In this document: piece after piece, positions 9,838 through 24,800 of the stretch
Position numbering within the stretch: position 1 is the first letter of the stretch
How the letters are laid out: each line of letters starts with the position of its first letter
Assembly (NCBI GenBank): GCA_027563935.2
Contig: CM050448.1
Coordinates: 119,157,493-119,221,492 of the forward strand
From: Costus lasius
Lineage: Eukaryota; Streptophyta; Magnoliopsida; Zingiberales; Costaceae
Direction of reading: 5' to 3'
DNA length: 64,000 nt
The notes under the pieces: model-generated
The model's input: the letters and a program-made list of their open reading frames with translations, nothing else
What the model was told of the DNA's origin: nothing
Database searches by the model: none
Translations under genes and position numbers: made by a program

Positions 9838-12800
9838 TCACACGAATATTCTCCGGATAGATCGTGCAACCACTCGAGACAATATCCTCCCGGCTAAATC
9901 TGCTGGCAGGCGCACCAGTTGTTGCTGGGACTCGGATGGAAGCTACCAGGAACAGAACAGTAAACGAGGATAAATAAAAAATATGTGCACCATCAGAAAA
10001 GACTTGCAACATGTGCAAACTGCTGCCTCCTCACCTCCGGAATGACAGAAAGAACTGGTAACATGTCCTGCAAAGATGTCACTTGGTAAAGAACAAGAGA
10101 TGTCTCCTCCGTATGAACATTAATGATCCCTTCAGAATTTACATGTTTCACTTCCTGAAAAAAAAAAAGAATTTCAGGTTTAACATGTAGATTTTACTTA
10201 CTGGACAAGAGTAGCATCTTGAAACAAGATCCAGACGGATATTTAATCATAAATTCAGGTCTTCAAGAAACCAAGTAGGATTATTCTTGACGACCAAATT
10301 ATTTATGACAAACTTCTCCAGTGAAAAGCTCCAATATTAATTAACATAAAGTATATGATCAAATGCTATGAGAATGTTTTGTGAATACCACGTCAAGGTC
10401 ACCACAATAATCATAAAGTAAATGAAGCAGAGATGCTTCGAGACTTTTTTTGTTGTTGTTGAATTCTAGTTACTTACCTTAGTGCTATCCAGCCAGTTGT
10501 GAAAGGTAATGAAGGCATGAACCTTTATCAGAGAACTTAACAATAATGCTATCACAACTATGACAATCTTACTGAATTCGGATTCCCATTCTTTTGAAGC
10601 TTGGTTAGCAGCAACAGGAGGCGATTTAGAGTCCTCAAGTTAGCAATATCTTCGTCAGCCATTAAGGATGATTTATATGAAGCTGGAAATGGCAATCTTG
10701 CAAAGGCAGAAGATGAGAAGGAATCCAATGTTGCTAGGCCAAGTGCATCCAATCCCTACACAAAGACCAGTCAGTTACTATATGCTGACAAACATGATAT
10801 GTTGGTGGAAATTTGATGCTCCTCTAAACAACTGGCATTCCAACTATTTGTGTTGAAATATTACCAGAAGTTACTAATGTATACAACAAGCTATTAATAG
10901 AAATTTGACTGATTTCGAAAAGTAATTTTGTGCCTGTGTGGAAGAAAACAATTACTAGTAATAATTAATAATAAGAAACCATTCTATGAGACTATGACAA
11001 AGTGGGAACATAAATACATGGTTTAAGCACCTTAGCAAATTCTTGGACAAGTATTTCCCTGACAAATGCACCCTGCACAAGGGGAAACGGACAACCTCAA
11101 GGTCTAGTATTCAAAAAAGTTGGACAAGGGAACACGAATATTAATGTATTGTATATCACCTTTTCAGTCAATGTGAATGTAAGTACTTGCTTTACTGCTT
11201 TGCTCGAATCAGTATTAGCTGTTTCTTTCCTAACCAGGGACTCCTCAGTCCTTGCACGAAGTGACTGTAACATTTTTTCACAGAAATAAAACAACATAGA
11301 TGATAACGATGCAATTAGTAACGCTCTGATAGGTATCATTAACTGCATACAAAAAATAAATATGAGAAGATACGACTCCTTCACATAGAAAACTCGTCAA
11401 AGAACTAATTAATTGCAAATACAGAGGGTTAGTAATAAGTCGTGCATAATTTTACAAGGTATAATTCGAGAAAGAAAATTACACATGAAGACTAAAGTAA
11501 TATGACCATTAGTTTTATGCCTAGATTCTCCTAATGTCAAGTCTCATGGAAAGTCAAGGTTTTCACAAATAAACCATCCAATGGTCCATTGAGTGACTGA
11601 CACCATGAAAATTCAAAACCACATTCCAGAAGATCACTAGAACCCATGTCCCATAGGCAACATAAACATAACCTAGCGAAGGCCCTTTAGTACCTGTAAC
11701 AAGCCATGATCATCCCTTTAATATCTTTCTAAGTGTCTAGATGACAAGAAAAAACAAGGACCAGTGTTGTCAATGCCGATGTACGGTAAAATCTCTTTTT
11801 ACATCAAAAATAAAGATAGAAGATTGAACCCCAATAATTCTACCTTTAAAATTTTCCTAATAAATAATTCGCTCAACATGCTGAGGAAGGACAGATATTG
11901 GCGAGTTGCAAAGTGATATGGTACTCAATCAGGTTCACTTATCAGGATCAATGATTTTGGGCATAAACAAACACAATTTCAAGAGAAGACCAATTTATAT
12001 ATAACTGCATCCTGATTCAAATCTGAAGCAACTTAGAGTTGCCTTAATCAACCAGAGCACCAGTTAAACAAGATCCAAAATACCCCATTCTAGCGTTTAC
12101 TTGGGCCTAGTATCCTGAGTCACATGGAGGCTTCCATCACCATATTGCTTGCTACTAATGCCACCATATTTGGGTAAGATTTGAAGAACCAATAGCGGCC
12201 ACAAGGCTTGGGACACCCAATTCATGTTCGTTGTTTGCTCGATGCAAATTCACCGGCACTTCAATTTAGGTAAAGGGTGTATTTTATTGGGAATTCATTT
12301 AGGTAGGATTAGCACCATGTGGCACAATCTTAACCATTCAAAATTCAAAAAGTAAATATTGTGCTTCTATTCGATGGTTAGTAATGAACTAATTAGATTG
12401 GTAAGTATGGAGGTTAGTTGTTCTTTTAATTGATGGGAGCACAGATGACATCATCATCCTCATTTTGAGAACGTGCTTGAAGCTGCCTGAAGAGCTCCAC
12501 CTTCATTGATACTTTGGTGATCCCGACTGACCAAAAGTCCAAAAAAAAATCAAAAAGATCAAAAGCACAACGTCAGCCACATTCTGTTCTACCGATCCAA
12601 TATTCGTTTCAACAGAAGAACTCCTTGCTCCAGAAACCCTACCAGTCTGTCCAACTGGGTGATTCATTCTCCAAATTTTCAGCAATATCTAGCAAATCCA
12701 TGTTGTCCGAGGCAATCTGAACATCAAGTCAACAAGTCCACCCATTTGGACCTTCTTCTCCACCCTTTCTTTAATGGAATTGAAGATTTGTTGAACAAAA

Positions 12801-15800
12801 CAAAGGCTACATCGAAGCCAATGAGTCCTTTCAACAGTGCCAATCCTAATGCCAACCCATAGCTTTGATAAATTTGCAATTATGGATAGCTCTCCAACCT
12901 TATGAGAAGTTTTCCTTCCAACCTTAAAATCCATAGTTTTTATGTTCTATTTACTTGTCTTTTACTTTCATTGCTCATGTAAATTTACTAGTTTATCTCT
13001 AGCATTTTTGTTATATTTTATTTATACCTATCCTGCACCCATTGCAATGTGCAAAACCCATAAAGTCCGTTGCCTCGTCTTAAATATGGTCAACAAAATC
13101 CCATTATTGTACCTAACTAAACCAGAATAAATACTATCCTAGCTAACTTCATCTATTCATGTGGGACCTAACTCAATCCAAACTCATCTAAATGAATAAA
13201 TTTACCAAGAGAGCAACTCTGACAGAGGATTACTGATGGGAAATAAGTTATTTGTCACCAAAATAAAGGTTATAAATCCTAGGAGAACATTAATAACTTT
13301 CATCGTTAGGACATCATACAGGATAATTTATAACTCTTAGGATAGAGACCTAAACCAACTTGACACTAGGTTTAATCTCACACTGAAAGTGAGAGAAGAA
13401 TTAATACAAGTAAAGTTCAAATTTTTTATCCATACAAATGTGTTAGTATTTGCTTAGACCAGTATAGTTTAGTATGTACCACATAATACTTGTCAATGGA
13501 TATATATGACCATGTTATGTGTGCCAGTAAAGCTAGGGCTTAATCATTTTCAATTGAATTATATTGTTTTGGTTTTACAAGTTAATGATAAAATGTGGAT
13601 GGAAACAAATGGTACAAAAATGAACCTAATATTTGGTATGGTGAAGATCAAATAAGAAATGATTGTCATGGATGATGGAGTTTCCATTGGAGTGATCTCA
13701 CATATTACCTACCAAGGATGATTTTGACTTAGATTGTGACACTCCAATTTAGTTCATATACAAAAGGGAGAATTAAAATAGCATGTATAATCTAATGAAT
13801 TTACTACCATTGACTTTGCTTATAACATTTTCAATTGGGTCATGTTGTTCAAGCCCATTAAGTTAACGAGTCAATTTTCTCATTACGATAGTTGTATCAA
13901 GTATCAACCAACACTATTCAAAATCTGATATAGCTCCTCTCTCTTCTCTTCCTACTCATGTTTCTACTACTCATTTGAGACCTGCCTTTGTCCAAACTCA
14001 ATCATATGCCTCCAAACATATTGACAAACAAACAACTCAACGGATCCTCCTAAATATTTGGAACAACCATATGTCGATTGATAAGATTTGACAACCAATA
14101 TACAGTGCTGCAAATCCTATAAGGGGTACTTCCCTCTTGGAGGATGTTTATTTTGCAGAAAGTGTGATAAGGTTAACTGCTCTACGTATAAAAGAATGAA
14201 TGGACCTCCATTAGTTACACGGTCAATCCAAAGCAATCCATGCCATATGCAGCCGATTTTTGATTATTTAAAATCTTTGATACATAATAGAACAAAGAAC
14301 AAATTACTTGAGAGAACGTTTGGAAAGGACTGACCTCAGTTAACAATGACTCTAGACGGTCTATCCTGAAAATTCCATCCTGATGAAAGGAAAAGGTGAT
14401 CATTGTGGAAATGGTTTGCAGTCAAAGATTTTAACAGAAAAGTTTACAGCGCAAAAATGCGTAGTTGTTGAATGGAAGGTACTAAATTCAACAGGGTCGC
14501 CAATTAAATGACCAATAAGAAATGTAAATAGTTTAAACCTTGTAAAGCAGAGTTTGTAAAGTAGATTGAAGCTGAGGTGAGCTATCGGTCAGCACTTTTC
14601 TTGCAATCCATGGATATGAACTACTCAGAACTTTGTAGTTTGGATCAAAACTGATTGCAATGCCCTCTAGAACAGCAAGACTGAGAAAAGATACAAAAAA
14701 TTAGACAGGAAATCCCATTTTGGATGTGCCATCATTCTTCCCAGTTACTAACATGGAAGAAAGATAACGTTACTTAAATAAGTTATGTATCTTGTAGTTT
14801 AGGCTGCATGTGCATATTACCTTCGAATGACAAGAGAAAAATAAGATGGTATTTGAAACCTAAATTTGTACCTGAAAAAAGACAACAAATGGAAAGGAAA
14901 GTAAGTTTACATTTAATATGTGGCAGAAGCACCAGAAGTCCAGAACCATAACATGGTATTCCATCTATAACCATTAAAAAAACATTTTTACAGAAAAGAT
15001 GAGAAATAATTAAAATCTGCAATAATATGATAGCAAACAAGATCATTGATAAATTATTGTTTAATCAAGTTTCTTTCTCGGTCATCACTCTTCTAAATTG
15101 TGATAGACCAAACACAAAAGATATGATGGTTAAACAAACTATGTATACTAATGTGTCTTATTTTCATTGGATTTAAAATCTTATTCTTACATGTTTCACA
15201 TACTAAATTCTTATTTTCTGACTATTTTGAATTATTTTCTTTCATTGTGCAGAATCTTCACTATTTTCTATTGTTTGTGAAATACAAGGTATTTTCCTCG
15301 TTTTTCATGAAGAATTTAAATATTTGAGATCATGAGAAGATTCTTCATAGTACTAGGAGGTCACAAGTCAAATTTAAGGTAAATCGGAACTTTCTACAGA
15401 AAACACAGGCAAGCCATGATCATGATCACGACCATGATCTTCTTGGTAGAACTCTACAACATTCGACGAGACAGTCATGGCCAAGGTGTGATCATGTTCA
15501 CGGCCGGAGGTAAAAATCTGTGCGACAGGACAATTATGGCCAGACCCTGATCATGATCGGCTGATCATGATCATAGCCGTGACAGCTTCTGCCAGATTCG
15601 ACCTTTTGACGGATTCTGAAGTCAGAATTTACTGAAATTTTAGGAAAAACTTCCTAATTGCCTAAGGAAGAGATTGAGCCATAAAAAGACATTATTTTGG
15701 TGGTTATAGGGTTCGAATCTTCGAAGAAGGCGACTAGGGCGATTTTCTGCGTTCAAGGGCTTGTTTGATCGAATTTCTTCGAGGCTATCGAGAGAAGACC

Positions 15801-18800
15801 GAAGATCTGACGTCTCCTAACCTTGAATAGTAATTTCCCCTCTTTTTGGATATAATTTCTTGAATTTTCATTGTTAAACGATGTATGTTCTAGTGTAAAA
15901 CTCTATTTTGGGACTTGGACGTAGCCCATTGAACAAATGTCTATTTGTAAAATATTTTTTATGAATCTTAGTGACATTTTTAGTGAATTGTCTATTTAAT
16001 TTGGGTGTACTTATTGCGTATATGTGTTTTGATCCAACATTATATATGTGTTAAGTATTACGGAAAGAGTTGATAGGTGAATCGTAACACTCGACTGTCC
16101 AATTTAAACTTGTGACTTAAAATACGAGAGTCGTTCAAAGTCACTCGAGGATTAACGATTGTTATAGAGCTCATTGAGTCTTCCCTAAGCTAATAAGCCA
16201 CGAGAGTAGGAGATTAGCTTACTTAGACACCGGATTACGCTTCGAGAGAAGGTAATCTGTACCATATGATTGATCGCCTTAAGTGGTTTACTGTCGTATT
16301 ATGCTTCGAGAGAAGGTAATCTATTTTCTAATTCGATTCACTTAGGCTATGTTTTGTTAGAAGGAATCCACGGTGGAAAGGATGAAAAGTACAATGAATC
16401 TAGATAGAAAATACAATGAATCATTGTACTTTCCATCCTTTCCACCGTGGATTCCTTCCAACATAACATAGTAGTAATGTTTCTTTAAATTCTTCAACGA
16501 GGTGACACCTGAGGTCCTGAAGCTTTCTTAAACTGTAATTCTCATTAAATCGTTGATTTCTAGATTCGACAATTTAGACTTAAGAATAGTTTTTTCAATT
16601 TCTGTTTTGAACTATCTGCTATCAATAACGCTAAAAGTCGATACTTGACACTTAGTTCCCTTAGGACGATATTATTAATACTTCGATAGAAACCGTACAC
16701 TTGCGGTACGCCTATCATATACCACCTTTCACGTCTCTTAATAGGACTCTTAAGTCAACTATGTTACTTGAGCACATACATGAATTAGTTACCTATGAAA
16801 TTTAATCTATATACTTAGACTAGTCAAAGTAATGAGCAATAATATTTTATATTAGCCGCATATCTAATTTCTTGCGCATGGCAATTGATCATTTTTTATT
16901 GGTTTCAAAATGTAAAATGTCCATATTCGTTTCGCAGAGTGTCTTTAACAAGAAGACATCATGTCTGTACATTGAGTGGTGATCTTGTGTTGCTTCAATT
17001 TTCATTTTCAGTAAAGTAACATATATATTGGTCAATTTTATATCTAACAATTGACATTAGAGTCTTGCACTAAGTTTTTGAGCGCATAGATATTTTATTT
17101 TACAAATTCATGTTGTAGGGATGTTTCTAGAAACAAGTTTTCAAATCTTGTGTTTTAATTTTGCATTGTTCTAATATTCAGATACATACAACATGCATCT
17201 ATAAAGAAGGTTATGATTGTATCTTAATTATTTTATACATTTAATGCATAGCATAATAGGCATATCTCATGTACGTTAGTTTCACCATATGCAGTTTACA
17301 TGATGTAGAAAGTATATTACTTGTGTTTACAGCACATGTAATTCAACTAACATTGCATGCATATGAGTAAGTATATTCCATATGCATGACTTTAAATTGT
17401 GCAAATACCTGGACATAAATTGGAATGTAGAGTTCTTATTATTTATTTTCGTAAGAAAATATGATTTATATAATTTAAATTAGCTAAATAGTAATAATAA
17501 TAGTTAACGAGAAGAAAATCGAAATAGATTTATTATGATCTATATAATTTAAAGTAGCTAAATAGTAATAATAATAGTTAACGAGAAGAAAATCGAAATA
17601 GATTTATTAGCTAGGGCAAACAGTAAGATAAAACATAGAAAGAGAGTTGGGTAATAGACCAAACCCGATAAGCTAGGTACTAAACCCGATAAGATAAAAC
17701 TAGCATCGTTAACACTCCCCCTCAAGCTGGAGCAAATATGTCAATAGTTATAAAAATTATGAAATTTAGTTGAGCTAAGGGCCTTAGTAAATATATCAGC
17801 GACTTGGTCTTCAGATTTGGTATATGAAGTGTTGATCTTGTGACTCAAAGTGGCATCCTAGATAAAATGACAATCCACTTCTACATGTTTGGTTCATTCA
17901 TGAAATAAGGGATTGTTCGCAATGTGTTAGCGCATTACTCCTAGCAGGTTAATGGGTTTGAGATCATCTCTACCCGCTAGCCCTATAAGGCTTTGTAAAA
18001 GAGACATCTTACCCTAATCTATGTTATGTTTTTTGATTCAATCTTTTAACTTGGTATCAGAGCGAGGTTCCCTCCTCCGCCGCCTCCACTTCATCGTCGT
18101 CGACATCTCCTTGTCGCCGCCTCCACTTCATCTTCTTCCTCACGTTTTTTTTGTTCGTCGTTGAAGACCTTCGCTTGGTGGTCGTCAACCGAGCGGCTGC
18201 GCATGGCGCCGTGACGCGCGGCTGTGGCGTAGCCGCGTGAAGCGCCTTCTTCAAGCCGCTCTCTCTTCCGCTCTCTTCTCGCATGGCGCTTCCCTCGCAC
18301 CGGACGACGATTCCTTTGCGTGGCGCTCCTCCCGCGTAACTGGCGTACCTCGCATCGTCCTTCTCCTATGTGACGCTTGCCGATTCCGTGCTTCTCACCG
18401 TTCGGCGACGCCTTCTTCATCATCGTCCAGGCACCACCGAACGCTGGCTGACGTTCCGATGAACATGCCGCCTTCCGTCTGAAGTTCTCTCCTACTACGG
18501 CGTCGAGAGTCGGCGACACACAGAACGCAGGCAGCGTTCCCTTCCTTCAGCCGTTCTTCCGCGCGGAGCTTCGTTTTTTTTGGTGTTCGGACAGAAGTGT
18601 TCTCCTTCCTCAGCGCAAAGAACTGCGATGGATGCGATCTTGCGCGAACAGTGCTCCGCTCCCTCCATGTGCATCTCCTGATTGCTATTTTACAACGCTG
18701 GCTGTGAGTTGTTCATTTTTTAACTATCGTGCTCCGTAGATTTATATTCTTGCTTGCCTATGGATTCTGGATCCTCCCTTATGGATATGAAACCTGGAAC

Positions 18801-21800
18801 AACATTCGGCACCAATATTATTAAGTTTGACGGTACAAACTTTCAGTTATGGTCTCAATCCGTTCGTCTCTTTCTGGGATCTCATGGGAAGGAGCACCAC
18901 CTCACTCAGTCTGCTCCTCTCCCTACTGATCCCACTTATGACTCATGGCGCCGTTCAGATATGGCTGTCCTAAATTTACTCCTTCACAGTATGGACACCA
19001 AGGTTGCCTCTACTATTATGTATCAGCAAATCACTAAGTCTGCTTGGGAGTTTCTTACCGGCACCTATGCCTCCAGACAGAACCTCAGTCATGTTCTTCG
19101 TCTCTATGAAGAAATTATTAATCTACAACAGGAAGATCGATCTTTCCAGGAAACATATACTTTATTACAAGGGAAGTGGGACGAACTCTGTCAGTATCAT
19201 CCCGCCTCCCCTGATATTGAGGTTACTCTCCAACAGCGGCAAGAATTTCTAGTAGCCAAGTATCTGTCCTGCCTCAATCCCAAATACTCTGCCTTGGGCT
19301 CTCAGTTGTTATTGGATTCTACGGTTACTACTCTTCAGGGGGCCTTCTCTCGTCTTCTACGTGTGACTACCTCACCGAACCCGGACACGCCTAGCGCACT
19401 TGCTTCTTCTCCCGTTCCCCCTTCTTACGGACGAGGCCGTACTCATGGACGGGGACGGGGCCGTGGCCGTGGTCGTCAACTTCCGCCCTACACGCACTGT
19501 GGTCGCACTAATCACACTCCAGACAGGTGTTGGCAGAAATTTGGGCTTCCTTCTGCTCGGGCTGCTGCTGTATCTGATGGCCCCTCTCACAGTGCCATCT
19601 CGGTCCCTGCTGTTCTTTCCGCTCCTTCTGCTACTGAAACGATTACCATTTCGGCAGCTGAGTATGCCCGTTTCCTCCAGTCTACATCCGGGTCTACTGT
19701 GGGACCATCCACCTTCGTAGCCTCTTCCAGTCATGCTTCCGGTATAGCCACTCTTGCCTCTTCTAATTCTACTTGGATAGTTGATTCCGGTGCATCTTCT
19801 CACATGACAGGTAATCGTACTCTCTTTACTTCCCTGTCCACTGGGGGTGTTTATCCCCCCGTGGCCATTGATGACGGCTCCTTTGTGCCCGTCATGGGGG
19901 TTGGGACAGTTCCCTTCTCTTCCACTATACTCCTCTCTCATGTGTTATACATTCCTTCCTTTCCCGTAAATCTTTTTTCAGTTCGTGCCTTTACTGCGCA
20001 TTGTCATTGTAGTGTCACATTCTTACCCTCTCACTGTTTCTTTCAGGACCTCCGAACGAAGCAGACGATTGGTGGGGGGCCTAGGCGGGGCGGTGTCTAC
20101 ACCCTTACTCCATCTGCTGTACCTCAGGCTCTCTCTTCCACTGCTGTGTCTCCTCTACTCTGGCATTATCGTCTTGGACATCCTTCAGCTGCTCGTCTAC
20201 AACATGTTTTATCTCTCCCGTCACGGCCGTTTTTTCATTGTGATGCTTGTGAACTGGGTAAACATCATCGGACCTCCTTGCCGTCTGTCTCCGCCTCTCG
20301 CAGTCCTCACCCGTTTCATCTTATTCACTCCGACATCTGGGGTCCGAGTCCTGTTCCTGGCCGTGATGGCCATAGATACTTTGTTACGTTTATTGATGAT
20401 TTCTCTCGAGTTTGTTGGTGTTATGTTTTGTCTAAGAGGTCTGAACTCTTTGAAGTTTTTTGTAACTTTTGTGCTGAAATTAGAACTCAGTTTGGTGTCC
20501 CTGTTCAAATTTTGCGTTCTGATAATGCGTTGGAATACACTAGCAGTGCTTTTCAGTCTTTCTGTCATTCTCATGGCATTATACATCAAACTACTTGTCC
20601 TTATACGTCTTCTCAAAACGGTGTTGCTGAGCGTAAGAACCGCCATCTCCTAGACGTGGCCCGTACCTTATTGTTTCACATGCGGGTAACTCGGCCTTAT
20701 TGGGCTGACACGGTTCTGACTGCCTCATTTCTGATTAATCGGGTTTCTACGCCGGTTTTGAATGGTTGTTCTCCTTTTTCTCTTTTATTTCCTGACAAGA
20801 CTTCATTTTCTCTCCCTCCTCGGGTCTTTGGATGTCTATGTTATGTCCACGCTCTGGGTCCTGGCGTTGACAAACTTAGTCCTCGTGCTACCCGTTGTGT
20901 CTTTGTGGGGTATTCTCGGACTCAGAAGGGATATCGTTGTTTTGATCCCTCCAGTGGCAGGCTTTTTATCAGTGTCGATGTTACCTTTGATGAGTCTCGC
21001 CCCTTTTTCTCTTCCGCTCAGGCTCCTGCTTCCTCGTCTCCTTCTCCTCCTCCTTCTCCTTCCGGCCTTCTTCCTGTTCCCGTTGTTCTTCCGGCTTCCA
21101 CTCCCGTTTCCTCTTCCTCGTCACCCGACACGCACACTGTTTCTGATGGTACTTTGCAGGTTTATCACCGACGCCCCCGGCCTCCTCCAGTCTCGCCTAC
21201 TTCGTCGGCGGTTCCTGATGATGAACTACCTATCGCTCTGCGTAAAGGCAAGCATCACGCCCCTCGTTTCCCCATTTCTCATTACGTATCCTTGTGTCAT
21301 TTGTCCTCCTCTTTCCGTGCTTTTTCGGTTGCCTTGACCTCGGTTTCTTTGCCTGCATCTCACTTGCAGGCTATGTCGTTGCCTCACTGGAAGCATGCTA
21401 TGGATGCTGAGATGGATATCCTGCAGGCTCGGCGCACCTGGACCTTGGTTTCTCTTCCACCCGGTGCCCGTGTTGTCCCGTGTCGCTGGGTCTTTACTGT
21501 CAAGTTTCACTCTGATGGCACTATTGCTCGCCACAAAGCTCGCTTGGTTGCTAAGGGCTTCTCTCAAATTTATGGTCTGGATTATCATGATACCTTCTCT
21601 CCTGTGGCGCGCCTTAATTCTGTTCGTACTTTGTTCTCCCTTGCTGTCAATGGTCAGTGGCCTCTTCATCAAATGGATGTCACCAGTGCCTTTCTTTATG
21701 GTGATCTATCTGAGGAAGTGTTTATGGAGCAACCTCCTGGTTATGTTGCTCAGGGGGAGATGGTGTGCAAATTGCATAGATCAATTTATGGCCTCAAGCA

Positions 21801-24800
21801 AAGCCCACGAGCATGGTTTCATAAACTCTCACAGATAATGACCTCCTTTGGGTTTCGTCATAGTCAAGCTGATCACTCTATTTTTATTCGTCGTTCGACG
21901 AGTGGTATCACCATTTTGGCAGTTTATGTCGACGACATGCTTCTTACAGGTGATGACCGACAGGGTATTGAGGAAACTAAGAATCACTTGCAGTCCCATT
22001 TTTCGATCAAAAATCTTGGAACACCAAAATACTTCTTGGGAATTGAAGTTGCATACAAGCGTGAGAGTGTGTTTCTATCACAGAGGAAATATGTCCTGGA
22101 TCTTCTGGATGAGATTGGTATGAGTAACTGCAAGCCAGTTGATTCCCCCTTAATTCCAAATCAGAAGTATAGTGACAATGAGGAATCTAAATACATTGAT
22201 GCAACTCAATACCGTCGCCTGGTAGGCAAGCTTAACTACCTCACTGTTACGAGACCCAACATTGCTCACGCTGTAGGCATCATTAGCCAATTTATGCAGA
22301 AACCCAAGCAGTGTCACTGGGATGCTGCTACTCGTGTGGTCCAGTATATCAAAGGTGCTCCTGGTCTAGGATTGAAGTATTGTAAAAATGGGCACACTCG
22401 AATTGAGGCATATTCTGACGCCGATTATGCTGGCAATATTGATGATAGAAAATCTGTTTCTGGTTACTGCACCTACCTGGGTGGCAACCTTGTCACGTGG
22501 CGGAGCAAGAAACAAAGTGTTGTGGCAAGGTCGAGTTGTGAAGCAGAATATAGAGCCATGGCTCACACTGTTTGTGAAATGCTTTGGCTTAAAAATTTCT
22601 TACAAGAATGCGAGATAAACTGTCCTAGCCCAATGAATATGTTCTGCGATAATCAAGCTGCTATTTTCATAGCCAACAACCCAGTTTTCCATGAACGAAC
22701 TAAGCACATAGAAGTGGATTATCATTTCATCAAGGAAGCTATCAACAACAAACTTGTTACTACTCCATATCTGAAATCTGAAGACCAGATTGCCGACGTT
22801 TTCACCAAAGCATTGGGACCAACTAGACTTAAGAATTTGTGTAACAAGCTGGGTCTAATTAAAATCTTCTCTCCAGCTTGAGGGGGAGTGTTAGCGCATT
22901 ACTCCTAGCGGGTTAATGGGTTTGAGATCATCTCTACCCGCTAGCCCTATAAGGCTTTGTAAAAGAGACATCTTACCCTAATCTATGTTATGTTTTTTGA
23001 TTCAATCTTTTAACTCAATGAATATGGTATCACAGTGCATGATCATAAGAGTATCAATGCTGAATTCTTACAACAGACTCTTAATCCACATAAGCTCACA
23101 CGTAGTATGAGTCATTGCCCGATATTCAGCTTCACAACTGGATCTAGATATAACATTTTGTTTCTTGCTCTTCCAAGTAATCATATTTTCCCCAACATAA
23201 ATGCAAAACTCAGAGATAAATTTCCGATCATCAATGTTTCCTATATAATCCGCATCATAGTAAGATCCAATAGTGAGTAGGCTTCCCTTTTGATATAGAA
23301 GACCTTTGCCTGGAGACTTCTTGAGATATTGTAAAATTTTTAGCACAGCCTACTAGTGGTCTTTCTTGGGGGATTACATAAATTGACTAACTACGCCCAC
23401 TACAAATAACTTGTCTATACACAATGGGATTGGTGTCTTTAGATTCCTTCCACTTACTATACCGTACATTAGGAACCATAGGAATATAGTGAGTTTGTAA
23501 TCAAGCATTCCTGTGTCAGATAGAAGGTCAAGAACATACTATCTTTGAAATAAATGAACATGTGAGCCCATATAAGCAATTTCAATTCCTAGAAAGTATC
23601 TAGGTTTATCCATATCTCGAAGAGAAAAGTGAGACTGCAAGAACAATTTAGTCACATGTATGCCTCCAGAGTCGCTTCTTGTGAGAAGAATGTTATCCAC
23701 ATAAATGGCCAAGATAACGATTCCAACAGTCGACGTGCGAATAAATATGGAATAGTTAGACTTCGAGTGAAGAAATCCAAATTTAGATATGATCATATAA
23801 AACTTCTGAAACCACACCGGTGGACTATGTTTAAGGCCATATATAACATTATGCAACCTGCAAACTAATTTCCCCTAGTTGATATAACCTGGATGCTGGT
23901 GCATATAAACAGCCTCATTAAGATCACTATACAAGAATGCATTTGTAATGTCCAACTAATGAAGGGACCACCCAAGGTTGATGACAAGTGACAAGTTAAT
24001 ACGGACAGAGTTCAACCGTGCAACCGGAGAGAAGATGTCCAAATAGTCAATCCCGTACACCTGAGTAAATCCCTTAGCCACGAGACGGGCCTCGTATCGA
24101 TCGACAGACCCATCTGGGTGTGCTTGATTGTATAAACTCATTTACAAGGCACAGGACGAGCCCCCGAAGGCAATGGAACAAGAGTCCATATGTGCCGGGA
24201 AGTAAGTGCGTCCATTTCTGCATCCATAGCAGTCTTCCAGTGGCACTGAGAGAGAGCCTCAGAGATTTCTTGGCAATGCACCAGAGGAGATAGTAGCAAT
24301 AAAGGTACGATAAGAACGAGAGATGTGAAAGTAAGAGACAAAATCAGAAATGGGATACTTAACTATGGCATGATGTCCCTTACGAAGGGCAATGTGGAGG
24401 AGCAAAATTCCTAACCTAGGTACCTAATTTTTAATAAAAAAAGATTTTTTTTTAAAAAAAATTAGAAATAATATACACATTGTAATCTATTCAATGGTAC
24501 CAATATTGGGGTATTTTAGATTACATATACTTATAAAATATCCTAAATATTATCGCATAAAAAATAAAATATTATTCACTGTATAAAAATGTTTAGGGTA
24601 TTTTATAAATATACGTAATCTAAAATACCCTATATTGGTACCATTGAATAGGTTACAATGTGCAGATCATTTCTAAAAAAATTCAAAAAAAAAATCATTT
24701 TTGATTAAAAATTAGATATTAGGAACTTTTCTCGGCAATGGAAAGGTCATCGGTTGCAGATGGAAGACACCCAGGCGAAAGCTCGACTGGCGTAGGGGCT

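Larger units (their letters stand above)
17925..23015 (+). mobile_element. Copia-3: complete, young Ty1/Copia retrotransposon nested in Copia-2
   Basis: A 5091-bp element with 127-bp LTRs (17925-18051 and 22889-23015) that differ at a single position (A/G at the thirteenth to fourteenth base of 'cattactcctagc(a/g)ggtt'). It has a primer site for initiator methionine tRNA directly after the 5' LTR, a polypurine tract before the 3' LTR and one uninterrupted 1375-codon gag-pol frame. The 5-bp target duplication CAATG lies at 17920-17924 and 23016-23020. Very short LTRs and gene order PR-INT-RT-RH fit the plant Ale/Retrofit-type Copia group (inference). It lies in ABC1K intron 13, antisense to that gene. 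Confidence 0.96.

Noticed and set aside
18057..18519. Minus-strand open frames of 75 and 142 codons
   Set aside because: They are antisense to the CT-rich leader of Copia-3; Arg/Glu-rich composition follows from the base content and no domain is present.
19004..22618. Several long open frames in other registers (for example 19985-20653, 20762-21337, 19372-19941)
   Set aside because: They are shadows of the intact gag-pol frame 18754-22881, which has all the family motifs.
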